From NCBI RefSeq assembly GCF_000661955.1, contig NZ_CP007597.1, positions 1,109,605 through 1,173,604 on the forward strand: a stretch of 64,000 nt of DNA, given 5' to 3'. Position 1 is the stretch's first letter; the number at the start of each line of letters is the position of its first letter. Made by a program: the position numbers and the translations under genes. Under the pieces are notes generated by a model that saw only the letters and a program-made list of their open reading frames with translations, ran no database searches and had not been told where the DNA came from. The DNA comes from Stenotrophomonas rhizophila (GTDB lineage Bacteria; Pseudomonadota; Gammaproteobacteria; Xanthomonadales; Xanthomonadaceae). Below are positions 18,359 to 26,502 of this stretch, piece by piece.

Positions 18359-20512
18359 GTGAACCGCGCTTCTGTCCCCGGCCTGGATGCCTTGTTGAAC
18401 CGACCCTCGGCGGCGTCGCTGCCGCCCGCCCTGCGCGAGGCGCTGCTGCAGCGCTGGCAGCTGCCCGATGCCGACGCGCAGATGCACTCCAGCTGGTCGG
18501 TGCTGGCCGATACGCTGGATGCGCTGGCGCTGCTGTCGGCCGATGAAAGCGCGCTGCTGGCCACGCTGCTGTTCGACCTGCCCGGGTTGCGCGCCGGGCT
18601 GGACACGCTGCCGCTGGGGACGCTGAAGCCGGCGGTGGCTGGCCTGCTGGACGGCCAGGATGCGGCCGACCAGGTCTGGGCGCTGCACGCCGGGCGCGAT
18701 GCCGGGCGCAACAGCGAAGGCCTTCGCCGGCTGCTGTTGTCGATCATCCAGGACCTGCGGGTGGTGCCGATCCTGCTGGCGCGGCAACTGGCGCGCATGC
18801 GCGGCGCCGACCGCCTGCCCGAAGAAGAGCGCCGGGCACTTGCGCAGCTGACCCGTGACATCCATGCCCCGTTGGCCAACCGGTTGGGCATCTGGCAGCT
18901 CAAGTGGGAACTGGAAGACCTGGCCTTCCGCCACCTGGAACCGGACACCTACCGCCGCATCGCGCGCGAAGTGGACGAGACCCGGCTGGCGCGCGAGCGC
19001 TACGTCGAGACGGTCAAGAAGGTGCTGTCGCGCGAACTGCTCGCCCAGGGCATCAACGCGGAGGTCAGTGGCCGCCCGAAGCACATCTACAGCATCTGGC
19101 GGAAGATGCAGAAGAAGAAGCTCGCCTTCGAGCAGCTCTACGACATCCGCGCGGTGCGCGTGATGGTGCAGGACGTGGCCGCCTGCTACGCCGCGCTGGG
19201 CGTGGTGCATTCGCTGTGGGCGCCGGTGCCGAGCGAGTTTGACGATTACATCGCCCGGCCCAAGGCCAATGACTACCGCTCGCTGCATACGGCGGTGATC
19301 GGTCCGGACGGGCGCACCATCGAAGTGCAGATCCGCAGCCACGACATGCATGCCCAGGCCGAACTCGGCGTGGCCGCGCACTGGCGCTACAAGGAAGGCA
19401 GCAAGGGCGCGGAGAAGGCGTTCGACCGCAAGATCACCTGGATGCGGCAGCTGCTGGAACACGCCCAGGACAGCCCCGCCGGTGAACTGGCCGGTGCCCT
19501 GGATGCCGAGCTCACCGAAGACCGGGTGTACGCGCTCAGCCCCAAGGGCGAGGTGATGGATCTGCCGCAGGGCGCCACCCCGCTGGATTTCGCGTACCAC
19601 GTGCACACCATGGTCGGGCACCGTTGCCGCGGGGCCAAGGTCAACGGCCGCATCGTGCCGCTGACCTACCGGCTGCGCAGCGGCGACCGCGTGGAAATCC
19701 TGACCTCCAAGGAAGCCGATCCACGCCGCGACTGGCTGCTGGCGTCCAACGGCTTCCTGGCCAGCAACCGTTCGCGCGAAAAGGTGCGCGGCTGGTTCCA
19801 CAAGCTCGATCGCGCCCGCAATGTGCAGGCCGGTCGCGACCTGCTCGACCGCGAACTGAAGCGGCTTGGCCTGCAACATGCCGACCTCGCCGTGGCGGCG
19901 AAGAAATTCCATGCCGACAGCGTGGACGACCTGTACATCCAGGTGGCGCTGGGCGACACCGGCCCCAACCAGGTCAGCCGTGCGCTGCTGGAAGCCGAGC
20001 GCGCCGCCAGCCAGCCTGCTGCCCCGGCGTTGCCGCGCCCGACCGCGCGCCGCGACAGCCTGGGCAAGTCCAAATTCACGGTGCAGGGCGTGGGCAACCT
20101 GCTGGTGCAGCTGGCGCGCTGCTGCCAGCCGGTGGCCGGCGAACCGATCGTCGGCTACCTCACCCGCACCCGCGGCGTGACCGTGCACCGCACCGACTGC
20201 GCCGCGCTGGCGCGGTTGTCGGCGGCCAGCCCGCAGCGGATCCTGCCGGTGGAGTGGGGCCAGGCCGGCGGTGGCTATGAGGTGGACGTGGTGGTCGACG
20301 CGGTGGACCGCCGCTGGCTGCTCAAGGACATCACCAACCTGATCGCGCAGGAAGATGCCTACGTGCTGGATATCCACAGCGACAACGTGCGCAACAGCGG
20401 GCGCGCGCATCTGCGCCTGCGCCTGAAGGTCAGCGACTACGGCCAGCTCTCCACGCTGCTGGGCAAGCTGGATGCGCTGCCCGGTGTCAGCGATGCCCGG
20501 CGTCTAGGCTGA
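18359..20512 (+). CDS. relA: (p)ppGpp synthetase RelA-type
   Basis: A 717-residue RelA/SpoT homologue that makes the alarmone (p)ppGpp on starved ribosomes. Order: degenerate HD domain, synthetase domain (SGRPKHIYSIWRKMQ; SEFDDYIARPKANDYRSLHTAV), TGS (RVYALSPKGEVMDLP), zinc-finger/helical part (LARCCQPVAGEPIVGYLT) and ACT (VVVDAVDRRWLLKDITNLI). The hydrolase HD signature is gone (LLFDLPG where His-Asp is expected), and the synthetase loop has the acidic EFDD form. Both features mark the monofunctional RelA branch rather than SpoT/Rel. The start is GTG at 18359. A TPR protein gene follows after 29 bp. Confidence 0.93.
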   Translation: MNRASVPGLDALLNRPSAASLPPALREALLQRWQLPDADAQMHSSWSVLADTLDALALLSADESALLATLLFDLPGLRAGLDTLPLGTLKPAVAGLLDGQDAADQVWALHAGRDAGRNSEGLRRLLLSIIQDLRVVPILLARQLARMRGADRLPEEERRALAQLTRDIHAPLANRLGIWQLKWELEDLAFRHLEPDTYRRIAREVDETRLARERYVETVKKVLSRELLAQGINAEVSGRPKHIYSIWRKMQKKKLAFEQLYDIRAVRVMVQDVAACYAALGVVHSLWAPVPSEFDDYIARPKANDYRSLHTAVIGPDGRTIEVQIRSHDMHAQAELGVAAHWRYKEGSKGAEKAFDRKITWMRQLLEHAQDSPAGELAGALDAELTEDRVYALSPKGEVMDLPQGATPLDFAYHVHTMVGHRCRGAKVNGRIVPLTYRLRSGDRVEILTSKEADPRRDWLLASNGFLASNRSREKVRGWFHKLDRARNVQAGRDLLDRELKRLGLQHADLAVAAKKFHADSVDDLYIQVALGDTGPNQVSRALLEAERAASQPAAPALPRPTARRDSLGKSKFTVQGVGNLLVQLARCCQPVAGEPIVGYLTRTRGVTVHRTDCAALARLSAASPQRILPVEWGQAGGGYEVDVVVDAVDRRWLLKDITNLIAQEDAYVLDIHSDNVRNSGRAHLRLRLKVSDYGQLSTLLGKLDALPGVSDARRLG

Positions 20513-20541
20513 CATCACGTGACAGCCGCTAGGCTCAGCGG

Positions 20542-22095
20542 ATGAGCCGTCATTCCGACCGCGAGGACGCCGTCCACCCCGCGCTGCGCCGGGTGCGCCG
20601 CGAAGGACGCTGGTGGTGGCTGCAGGCGCGGCATGCACGCCGCGTGTGGCGCTGGGCGCTGCTGGTGGCCGTGCTGTTGTTCGTGGCACTGGTGCTGCTG
20701 CGGCGGCCCTTGGCCAACTGGTTCTGGAACGAACCCCAGATCGAACAGTTGCTGGACCAGGGCGATCGCGCGCTGGCCGCCGGCCGCCTGAGCGCAGCCG
20801 ACGGCAGCGGCGCGCGGGAGTGGTACCAGGCCGCACTGGCGCTGGACGGGGACCGCAGCCAGGCCCGCGCCGGCCTGGCGCGCACGGCGCAGGCGGCGCT
20901 GCAGCAGGCCCGCGATGCGCTGGACGCGGGCGACCTGGACGCCGCACGGCGTGCGCTGGCGCTGGCGCGCGAACTGCAGGTGCCACAGCGCGATGCCGAT
21001 CAACTGGCACACCAGCTGCAGCAACGCGGCAGTGCCCACGCCGGCATTGCGGTGCTGCTGGGGCGCGCCGAGGCGGCGCTGCAGGCGCAGCGCCTGGATG
21101 ACGGCCCGGACAGTGCGCTGCCGTTGTTCCAGCAGGTGCTGGCGGTGGCACCCAACCAGCTGCGTGCGCTGGAGGGACGCGAAGATGCGTTGTCCGACCT
21201 GCTGCTGCAGGCGCGCAGTGCCTGCAGCAGCGGTGACCTGGCCATGGCCGCGACCCTGCTCGGCAGCGCCCGCCGCTACGACCCCGGGCATGTGGACCTG
21301 CCGCAGACCGAGGCGCAGTTCAATGCGGCGCTGGAACAGGCCCTCGGCCGTGCCGACCGCGATCTGGCACGCGGCCGTGCGGACGCGGCCTGGGCGGGCT
21401 ACCGCGCGGTAGCGGCAGCGGCGCCCGGGCATGCCCGTGCCCAGGCCGGGCTGCGCGAACTGGCCGACCGCCAGGCCCGCCACGCCACGCGCCTGGCGGG
21501 TGATTTCCGCTTTGCGCAGGCCAGCCAGGCCCTGGATAAAGCGATGGCGATCGACCCGCAGGCCCCGTCGCTGGCCGCCGCGCGCACTGCCATCGAGCAG
21601 GCCCGGCATGCCCAGCAGGCGTTGCGCGTTCCGCCGTCGACCCGCACCAAGGGCGAATTGCGCGTGCTGCTGGCGCGTTTCGAACAGGCGCAGGCGCGCG
21701 GCGACTGGCTGCTGCCGCCGGGCCGCAGCGCATTCGATGCCTTGCGCGCCGCGCAGGCGCTGGCGCCGACCGACCCGGCCGTGCTGGCGGCCGCGCATCA
21801 GCTGTTGCCGGTGCTGGTGACGTGTTTTGACGACGAACTGCGGCGCAACCGGGTGCGCGCGGCGGGTGATTGCCTGCAGGCCTGGCAGGCATTGGCCGCA
21901 CGCGACAACGAACTGGGCGAGGCGCGACGGCGGTTGGGGCGGCGCTGGTTGGCCATTGGCAGCGAGCGGCTGGGGGCAGGGGACGCGCGCTACGCCCGCG
22001 AGGCGTTGCAGCAGGCGCAGGCGTTGGGCGTGCCGGCCAGCGAGATCGAACCGCTGCAGGCGCGGCTGCGCGACGCAGCCACGCTGGAACGCTGA
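20542..22095 (+). CDS. membrane-anchored TPR-repeat protein
   Basis: A 517-residue protein with one N-terminal transmembrane helix (WALLVAVLLFVALVLL, about residues 38-53). A long run of Ala/Leu/Arg-rich helical pairs with TPR character follows (for example AAREWYQAALALDGDRSQARAGLAR and FAQASQALDKAMAIDPQAPSLAAA). It would be periplasmic and act as a scaffold; no catalytic motif is seen. The gene follows relA closely and may be co-transcribed with it. A hairpin with a short T-run lies 40 bp after its stop. Confidence 0.75.
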   Translation: MSRHSDREDAVHPALRRVRREGRWWWLQARHARRVWRWALLVAVLLFVALVLLRRPLANWFWNEPQIEQLLDQGDRALAAGRLSAADGSGAREWYQAALALDGDRSQARAGLARTAQAALQQARDALDAGDLDAARRALALARELQVPQRDADQLAHQLQQRGSAHAGIAVLLGRAEAALQAQRLDDGPDSALPLFQQVLAVAPNQLRALEGREDALSDLLLQARSACSSGDLAMAATLLGSARRYDPGHVDLPQTEAQFNAALEQALGRADRDLARGRADAAWAGYRAVAAAAPGHARAQAGLRELADRQARHATRLAGDFRFAQASQALDKAMAIDPQAPSLAAARTAIEQARHAQQALRVPPSTRTKGELRVLLARFEQAQARGDWLLPPGRSAFDALRAAQALAPTDPAVLAAAHQLLPVLVTCFDDELRRNRVRAAGDCLQAWQALAARDNELGEARRRLGRRWLAIGSERLGAGDARYAREALQQAQALGVPASEIEPLQARLRDAATLER

Positions 22096-22134
22096 ACGCA
22101 GCGCACAGCCAGCGCGGAGTGGGTCGGCTATAGT

Positions 22135-22160
22135 GCGGGCGCTGTTTCGCCCGCCTTTTC
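22135..22160 (+). terminator. hairpin with T-run after the TPR gene
   Basis: GCGGGCG and CGCCCGC enclose a 6-nt loop and are followed by CTTTTC. It ends only 8 nt before the glycosyltransferase start codon. It could therefore terminate the relA-TPR transcript or attenuate the downstream gene. Confidence 0.5.
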
Positions 22161-22167
22161 CCCCGGT

Positions 22168-23133
22168 ATGACCCTTCAAGATCCCGCTGCGACACATCAG
22201 AACCACCCGACCCGCGGGCAGGCGGCCATTCCCGCTGCAGACATCTGCGCGGTAATCGTCACCTATGCGCCGGAGCCGGCGCTGCTGGCGCAGGTCGTGG
22301 CCAGCGTGCAGACGCAGGTGGGACATGTGGTGGTATTCGACAACGGCAGCCCCGGCATCGATGTCGCTGCCGCGCTGGCTGGGGTGGAGGCGGTCACCGT
22401 GGTCACCTCGGCATGCAACGTGGGGCTGGCCGCTGCGCTGAACCGCGGCATCGAGCGCGCGCGCGCCCTGGGCGTCGGCCATGTGCTGTTGATGGACCAG
22501 GACAGCGTGCTCCATGCGGGCATGGTGGAGATCCTTGCGCAGGCCCTGGCCGCGCTGTCGGCGCACGCGCCGGTGGCCGCGGTCGGCCCCCAGTTCGTGG
22601 ATGCGCGCAGCGGCAAGTCCGCCCCGTTCGTGCGCATGGGCTTTCCGTTCAACGACAAGGACTACGGCGGTCCCGGGCAGACCGTGTCGTGCGATTTCCT
22701 GATCACGTCCGGCTCGTTGATGCCGCTGGCCGCGCTCGACCGCGTTGGCGGAATGGACGAATCGCTGTTCATCGACAACGTCGACATGGACTGGTGCTTC
22801 CGGGCCAAGGCCGTCGGGATGGAGCTGCATGGCGTGTGCGACGCGCAGATGCGCCACCGTCTGGGTGAGCACCTGCGGGCGTCGCGGTTCAAGCCGCATG
22901 GGGTGGTCGTGCACAAGCCATTCCGGCTGTACTACATCATGCGCAACCGGGTGCGGCTGTACGCCCGCCCCAGTACCCCGCGGGTGTGGGTGGCCCAGGA
23001 CGTGCCGCGGCTGGTGCTCAAGTTCCTCGGCAACAGCCTGTTCATTGCGCCGCGCTGGATTCGCCTGCGGTTCATGTGCCGGGGGCTGTGGGATGCCCTG
23101 CGTGGCCGCGGCGGTCCCATGCCAACGCCATAA
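22168..23133 (+). CDS. glycosyltransferase family 2, rhamnosyltransferase-like
   Basis: A 321-residue GT-A glycosyltransferase. ICAVIVTYAPEPALLAQVVAS is the nucleotide-binding start, VVVFDNGS the second strand, and LLMDQDS supplies the DxD metal site. GMDESLFIDNVDMDWCFRA matches the conserved ED-like acceptor region. The VTYxP...DNGS...MDQDS pattern is typical of dTDP-rhamnosyltransferases (RfbF/WbbL-like) working on O-antigen or other surface glycans; the sugar is inferred. The ribosome-binding site is poor, and a hairpin lies directly upstream. No other glycan genes are nearby, so it is a solitary locus. Confidence 0.82.
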   Translation: MTLQDPAATHQNHPTRGQAAIPAADICAVIVTYAPEPALLAQVVASVQTQVGHVVVFDNGSPGIDVAAALAGVEAVTVVTSACNVGLAAALNRGIERARALGVGHVLLMDQDSVLHAGMVEILAQALAALSAHAPVAAVGPQFVDARSGKSAPFVRMGFPFNDKDYGGPGQTVSCDFLITSGSLMPLAALDRVGGMDESLFIDNVDMDWCFRAKAVGMELHGVCDAQMRHRLGEHLRASRFKPHGVVVHKPFRLYYIMRNRVRLYARPSTPRVWVAQDVPRLVLKFLGNSLFIAPRWIRLRFMCRGLWDALRGRGGPMPTP

Positions 23134-23223
23134 CGCTTGCTGTAGTGCGCCCGAACGGGTGCCGCCGCGATACCGCCGGCGCTGGTGTGCTGCGTTAGAC
23201 TGCGCCGAGCCCACTGCTTCCCG

Positions 23224-25671
23224 ATGCCCGTGCCCCGACGCTACGATACCGACGACACCGACGAGTTCGAAGACGACACCGACAGCCGCGGCCCGCTGTG
23301 GCGGCGTCGGCTGATCACCTGGGGGATGGCCGCAGTCGCGCTGTCCCTGGGCTTCCTGATTCCCTATACGGTCTATCTGAACAAGCAGGTCACCCAACGT
23401 TTCGGTGAGCTGCGCTGGCAGATCCCGACCCGGGTGTATGCCCGCCCCCTGGCCTTGGCGCCGGGCGTGGCGATGGATGCCTCCACGCTCAAGACCGAGC
23501 TGGCCGCCGCGGCCTACCGCGATGACGGCACCGGAAAATCGGCCGCCACCTACCAGCAGGAAGGGGGCCGCTTCGTCATTGCCAGCCGTGGGTACAGCGA
23601 CGTCGATGGCCCGGTGGCGCCGCGCCGCGTCGAGCTGAGCCTGTCCGGCGGGCAGATCGCTTCGCTGCGCGATGCCGACAGCCGCAAGGCACTCAAGGCC
23701 GCGCGTCTGGATCCGGCGCGTATCGCCACCCTGTACGGACAGAAGCAGGAAGAACGCCGGCTGGTGCGGATCGAGGAAACCCCCGAACTGCTGGTCACCG
23801 GCCTGCAGGCGGTGGAAGACAAGGATTTCAACCGCCACCACGGCATCGACCTGAGCGGCATCGCCCGCGCGATCTGGGTGACCGTGCGTTCCGGTGGCCA
23901 GAGCCGCCAGGGCGCGTCCACGCTGACCCAGCAGCTGGCCCGCAGCGGCCTGCTGGGCATCGGCAAGGAACAGACCGTCACCCGCAAGTTCAATGAAGTG
24001 CTGTACGCGCTGATCATGGAAGCGCGCTACGACAAGCGCACCATCTTGGAGGCCTATCTCAACCAGGTGTACCTGGGCCAGCGTGGCAGCCAGGCCATCC
24101 ACGGCATGTCGTCCGGTGCCGAGTTCTGGTTTGGCCGCGACCTGTCCTCGCTCAACACCGAACATGTCGCGTTGCTGATTGGCCTGGTGAAAGGTCCGTC
24201 CTACTACGACCCGCGCCGCAATCCCGAGCGCGCGCTGGACCGCCGCAATTTCGTGCTGGGCAAGCTGCACGAAAGCCAGCTGATCGACGACGCCGAATAC
24301 CAGCGTGCGCTGAAGGCGCCGCTGGGCGTGCCCAAGACCCCGGGCCTGATCGCCGCCAACCGGTTCCCGGCCTACGTGGACCTGGTGCGCCGCCAGCTGG
24401 GCCACGACTACCCCGAATCGGTGCTGCAGGGCGCCGGGCTGAGCGTGATGACCGGCATGGCGCCGTCGGCCCAGGCCTACGCCGAAGGTGCGGTCACCAA
24501 GACGATCAAGTCGCTGGAAAGCAAGAAGCGCCCCGAGCTGCAGGCCGGCATGGTGCTGACCGACGTGCACAACGGCGACGTGCTGGCCGTGGTGGGCAGC
24601 CGCGATTTCGCCGAGCCCGGCTTCAACCGTGCCATCGAGGCGCAGCGCCCGGTTGGCTCGCTGCTCAAGCCGTTCGTGTACCTGCTGGCACTGGCCCAGC
24701 CGGATCGCTATTCGCTGGCCAGCTGGGTGGACGATTCGCCGGTGACGGTGCAGCTGTCGCGTGGCCGCAACTGGTCGCCCGGCAACGCTGACAACCGCAG
24801 CCACGGCACCGTGCGCCTGATCGACGCGCTGGCCCATTCCTACAACCAGGCCACGGTCCGGGTAGGCATGCAGGTCGGCCCGGAGCGCGTGACCCAGCTG
24901 ATCCACGTGCTGGCCGGGATCAAGGCCGACCCCAATCCGGCGGTCATCCTCGGCTCCACCGACCAGAGCCCGTATGCGATGGCCCAGCTGTATCAGTTCC
25001 TCGCCTCCGGCGGTGAGATCCAGCCGCTGCATGCTGTGCGTGGCGTGCTGGACCCGCAGGGCAAGCTGATGAAGCGCTACGACAAGTCGCCCGCACCGGC
25101 CCAGGAAGGTGACTCGATCGCCGCCAACCTGATCAGCATCGGCCTGCAGCAGGTGGTGGCCAGCGGCACCGCGCAACGCTTGAATGCCGACGGCCTGGGC
25201 CGCCTGCAGCCGGCCGGCAAGACCGGCACCACCAACGATGGCCGCGACAGCTGGTATGCCGGCTACACCGGCGACCACCTGGCTGTGATCTGGATGGGTA
25301 ACGACCAGAACGAGCAGGCCGGGCTGTATGGCGCCACCGGTTCGATGCGCGTGTGGTCGAGCATTTTCCAGCGCCTGCCGAGCGCGCCGTTGAAGGTCAG
25401 CAGCAAGGGCCTGGACTGGCAGTACGTGGAAGCCAGCGGCACGTCCAGCACCGATGAGAGTTGCCCGGGCGCCCGGCGCTTCCCGTTCGTGGTGGGCTAC
25501 GCACCGGCGTATGCGCCGTGTGCTCCGCCGCCGGCCGCCCTGCCTGAGGAAGAGGGCGGCGAAGGCAGCACCGAAGGCGGTGGCTGGCGCAGCTGGTTCG
25601 GCATGGGCAAGAAGCCGGAGCCCGCCGCAGAGCCGGCGCCGGCACCTGCCACCACTCCCCCCGCGCGATGA
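23224..25671 (+). CDS. mrcB: penicillin-binding protein 1B (bifunctional)
   Basis: An 815-residue class A PBP. A short acidic cytoplasmic tail and one membrane helix (AAVALSLGFLIPYTVYL) precede a UB2H-like domain. The GT51 glycosyltransferase has EDKDFNRHHGID with the catalytic Glu at residue 198. The transpeptidase has SLLK (nucleophile Ser479), SYN and KTGTT (from Lys666). It polymerises and cross-links peptidoglycan on the periplasmic face. A Pro/Glu/Ala-rich tail of about 50 residues is low complexity. The ATG at 23224 begins the Asp-rich N-terminus. A TPR lipoprotein gene lies 22 bp downstream and might be a functional partner. Confidence 0.95.
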   Translation: MPVPRRYDTDDTDEFEDDTDSRGPLWRRRLITWGMAAVALSLGFLIPYTVYLNKQVTQRFGELRWQIPTRVYARPLALAPGVAMDASTLKTELAAAAYRDDGTGKSAATYQQEGGRFVIASRGYSDVDGPVAPRRVELSLSGGQIASLRDADSRKALKAARLDPARIATLYGQKQEERRLVRIEETPELLVTGLQAVEDKDFNRHHGIDLSGIARAIWVTVRSGGQSRQGASTLTQQLARSGLLGIGKEQTVTRKFNEVLYALIMEARYDKRTILEAYLNQVYLGQRGSQAIHGMSSGAEFWFGRDLSSLNTEHVALLIGLVKGPSYYDPRRNPERALDRRNFVLGKLHESQLIDDAEYQRALKAPLGVPKTPGLIAANRFPAYVDLVRRQLGHDYPESVLQGAGLSVMTGMAPSAQAYAEGAVTKTIKSLESKKRPELQAGMVLTDVHNGDVLAVVGSRDFAEPGFNRAIEAQRPVGSLLKPFVYLLALAQPDRYSLASWVDDSPVTVQLSRGRNWSPGNADNRSHGTVRLIDALAHSYNQATVRVGMQVGPERVTQLIHVLAGIKADPNPAVILGSTDQSPYAMAQLYQFLASGGEIQPLHAVRGVLDPQGKLMKRYDKSPAPAQEGDSIAANLISIGLQQVVASGTAQRLNADGLGRLQPAGKTGTTNDGRDSWYAGYTGDHLAVIWMGNDQNEQAGLYGATGSMRVWSSIFQRLPSAPLKVSSKGLDWQYVEASGTSSTDESCPGARRFPFVVGYAPAYAPCAPPPAALPEEEGGEGSTEGGGWRSWFGMGKKPEPAAEPAPAPATTPPAR

Positions 25672-25693
25672 TTCCGGAGCGAGGCCGGCCCGC

Positions 25694-26224
25694 ATGACTA
25701 CCCGAACCCTGATCCGTTCCGCCTGCCTGCTCAGCCTGGGCCTGGCACTCACCGCGTGCGTCACCCCGGCACCGCCGGTGAAGGCGCCCGTGGACACCAC
25801 CACCCCGGCCCAGCGCATGGCGGCCGTGGAGGCGGTGGCCGTGGGGGCCGATGACAAGGAACTGGCCGTGCAGCCACTGCGCGACGCCGAGATCGAAGAC
25901 CTGCGCATGACCGCGCAGGTGCGCCGCCAGGCCAACGACCTGCCGGCCGCCGCCGAAGCGTTGAACCAGGCGCTGCTGATCTCCGAAGGCGATCCGTCGA
26001 TCCTGCAGGAACGCGCCGAAATCGCCTTGCTGCAGGGCGACTGGCCGCGTGCCGAATCGCTGGCGCGCAAGGCGGTCGACCTGGGCTCGAAGACCGGCCC
26101 GTTGTGCCGTCGTCACTGGGCCACCATCGAACAGTCGCGCCTGGCGCGGGGCCAGAAGGAAAACGCCGCCTCCGCGCACGCCCAGCTGGAAGGCTGCACG
26201 GTGCCGGGCATCAAGCGGTACTGA
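25694..26224 (+). CDS. TPR-containing lipoprotein
   Basis: A 176-residue lipoprotein. The lipobox LTAC (Cys at about residue 22) is followed by VTPAPPVKAPVDTTTP. Residues about 70-130 contain two TPR-like helix pairs (NDLPAAAEALNQALLISEGDPS; GDWPRAESLARKAVDLG). It starts 22 bp after mrcB, an operon-like spacing. Its position recalls LpoB, the lipoprotein activator of PBP1b, but the sequence shows TPR rather than LpoB features, so that role is only a suggestion. GTAG palindromes begin 16 bp after its stop. Confidence 0.8.
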   Translation: MTTRTLIRSACLLSLGLALTACVTPAPPVKAPVDTTTPAQRMAAVEAVAVGADDKELAVQPLRDAEIEDLRMTAQVRRQANDLPAAAEALNQALLISEGDPSILQERAEIALLQGDWPRAESLARKAVDLGSKTGPLCRRHWATIEQSRLARGQKENAASAHAQLEGCTVPGIKRY

Positions 26225-26239
26225 CCGCAGGCAACCCCC

Positions 26240-26344
26240 GTAGAGCGGGGCTCTGCCCCGCTGCGCGCAATGCCATCCCCCCGTAGAGCGGGGCTCTGCC
26301 CCGCTGCCCTGAATCCGGTGCAGCGGGGCAGAGCCCCGCTCTAC
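26240..26344. repeat. three SMAG-like GTAG palindromes
   Basis: Two direct copies (26240-26262 and 26283-26305) and one inverted copy (26322-26344) of a 23-bp unit. Each unit is GTAG followed by a stem AGCGGGGC / GCCCCGCT around a short loop. Direct plus inverted copies form a long compound hairpin after the lipoprotein gene. This matches the SMAG repeat class described in Stenotrophomonas maltophilia (GTAG at one end of a palindrome), which is mobilised by RAYT-type transposases elsewhere in genomes. Confidence 0.85.
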
Positions 26345-26350
26345 GGGGGG

Positions 26351-26476
26351 CGTTCCGCGCGCGCAGTCCATGCGGGGGTTACGTTCCGCGCGCGCAGTCC
26401 ACATGGGGTTTGCGTTCCGCACGCGCGCGCAGTCCATACGGGGTTTACGTTCCGTGCGTGCGCCCGATCCATGGGG
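26351..26476. repeat. four imperfect ~31-bp direct repeats
   Basis: Four head-to-tail units start at 26351, 26382, 26413 and 26448 (periods 31, 31 and 35 bp). Each begins CGTTCCG, continues with a CGCG-rich run, and contains CAGTCCAT (CGATCCAT in the last) before a GGGG(T) run. They fill the space just upstream of the dinG start at 26503. They could simply be a tandem duplication or provide repeated binding sites. Confidence 0.75.
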
Positions 26477-26502
26477 CGGGTGGCAGCCTTTATCATGGGC
26501 GC

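Noticed and set aside
20515-26070. 1,851-codon minus-strand frame spanning several genes
   Set aside because: It runs antisense through the TPR, glycosyltransferase, mrcB and lipoprotein genes, all of which have clear motifs on the plus strand.
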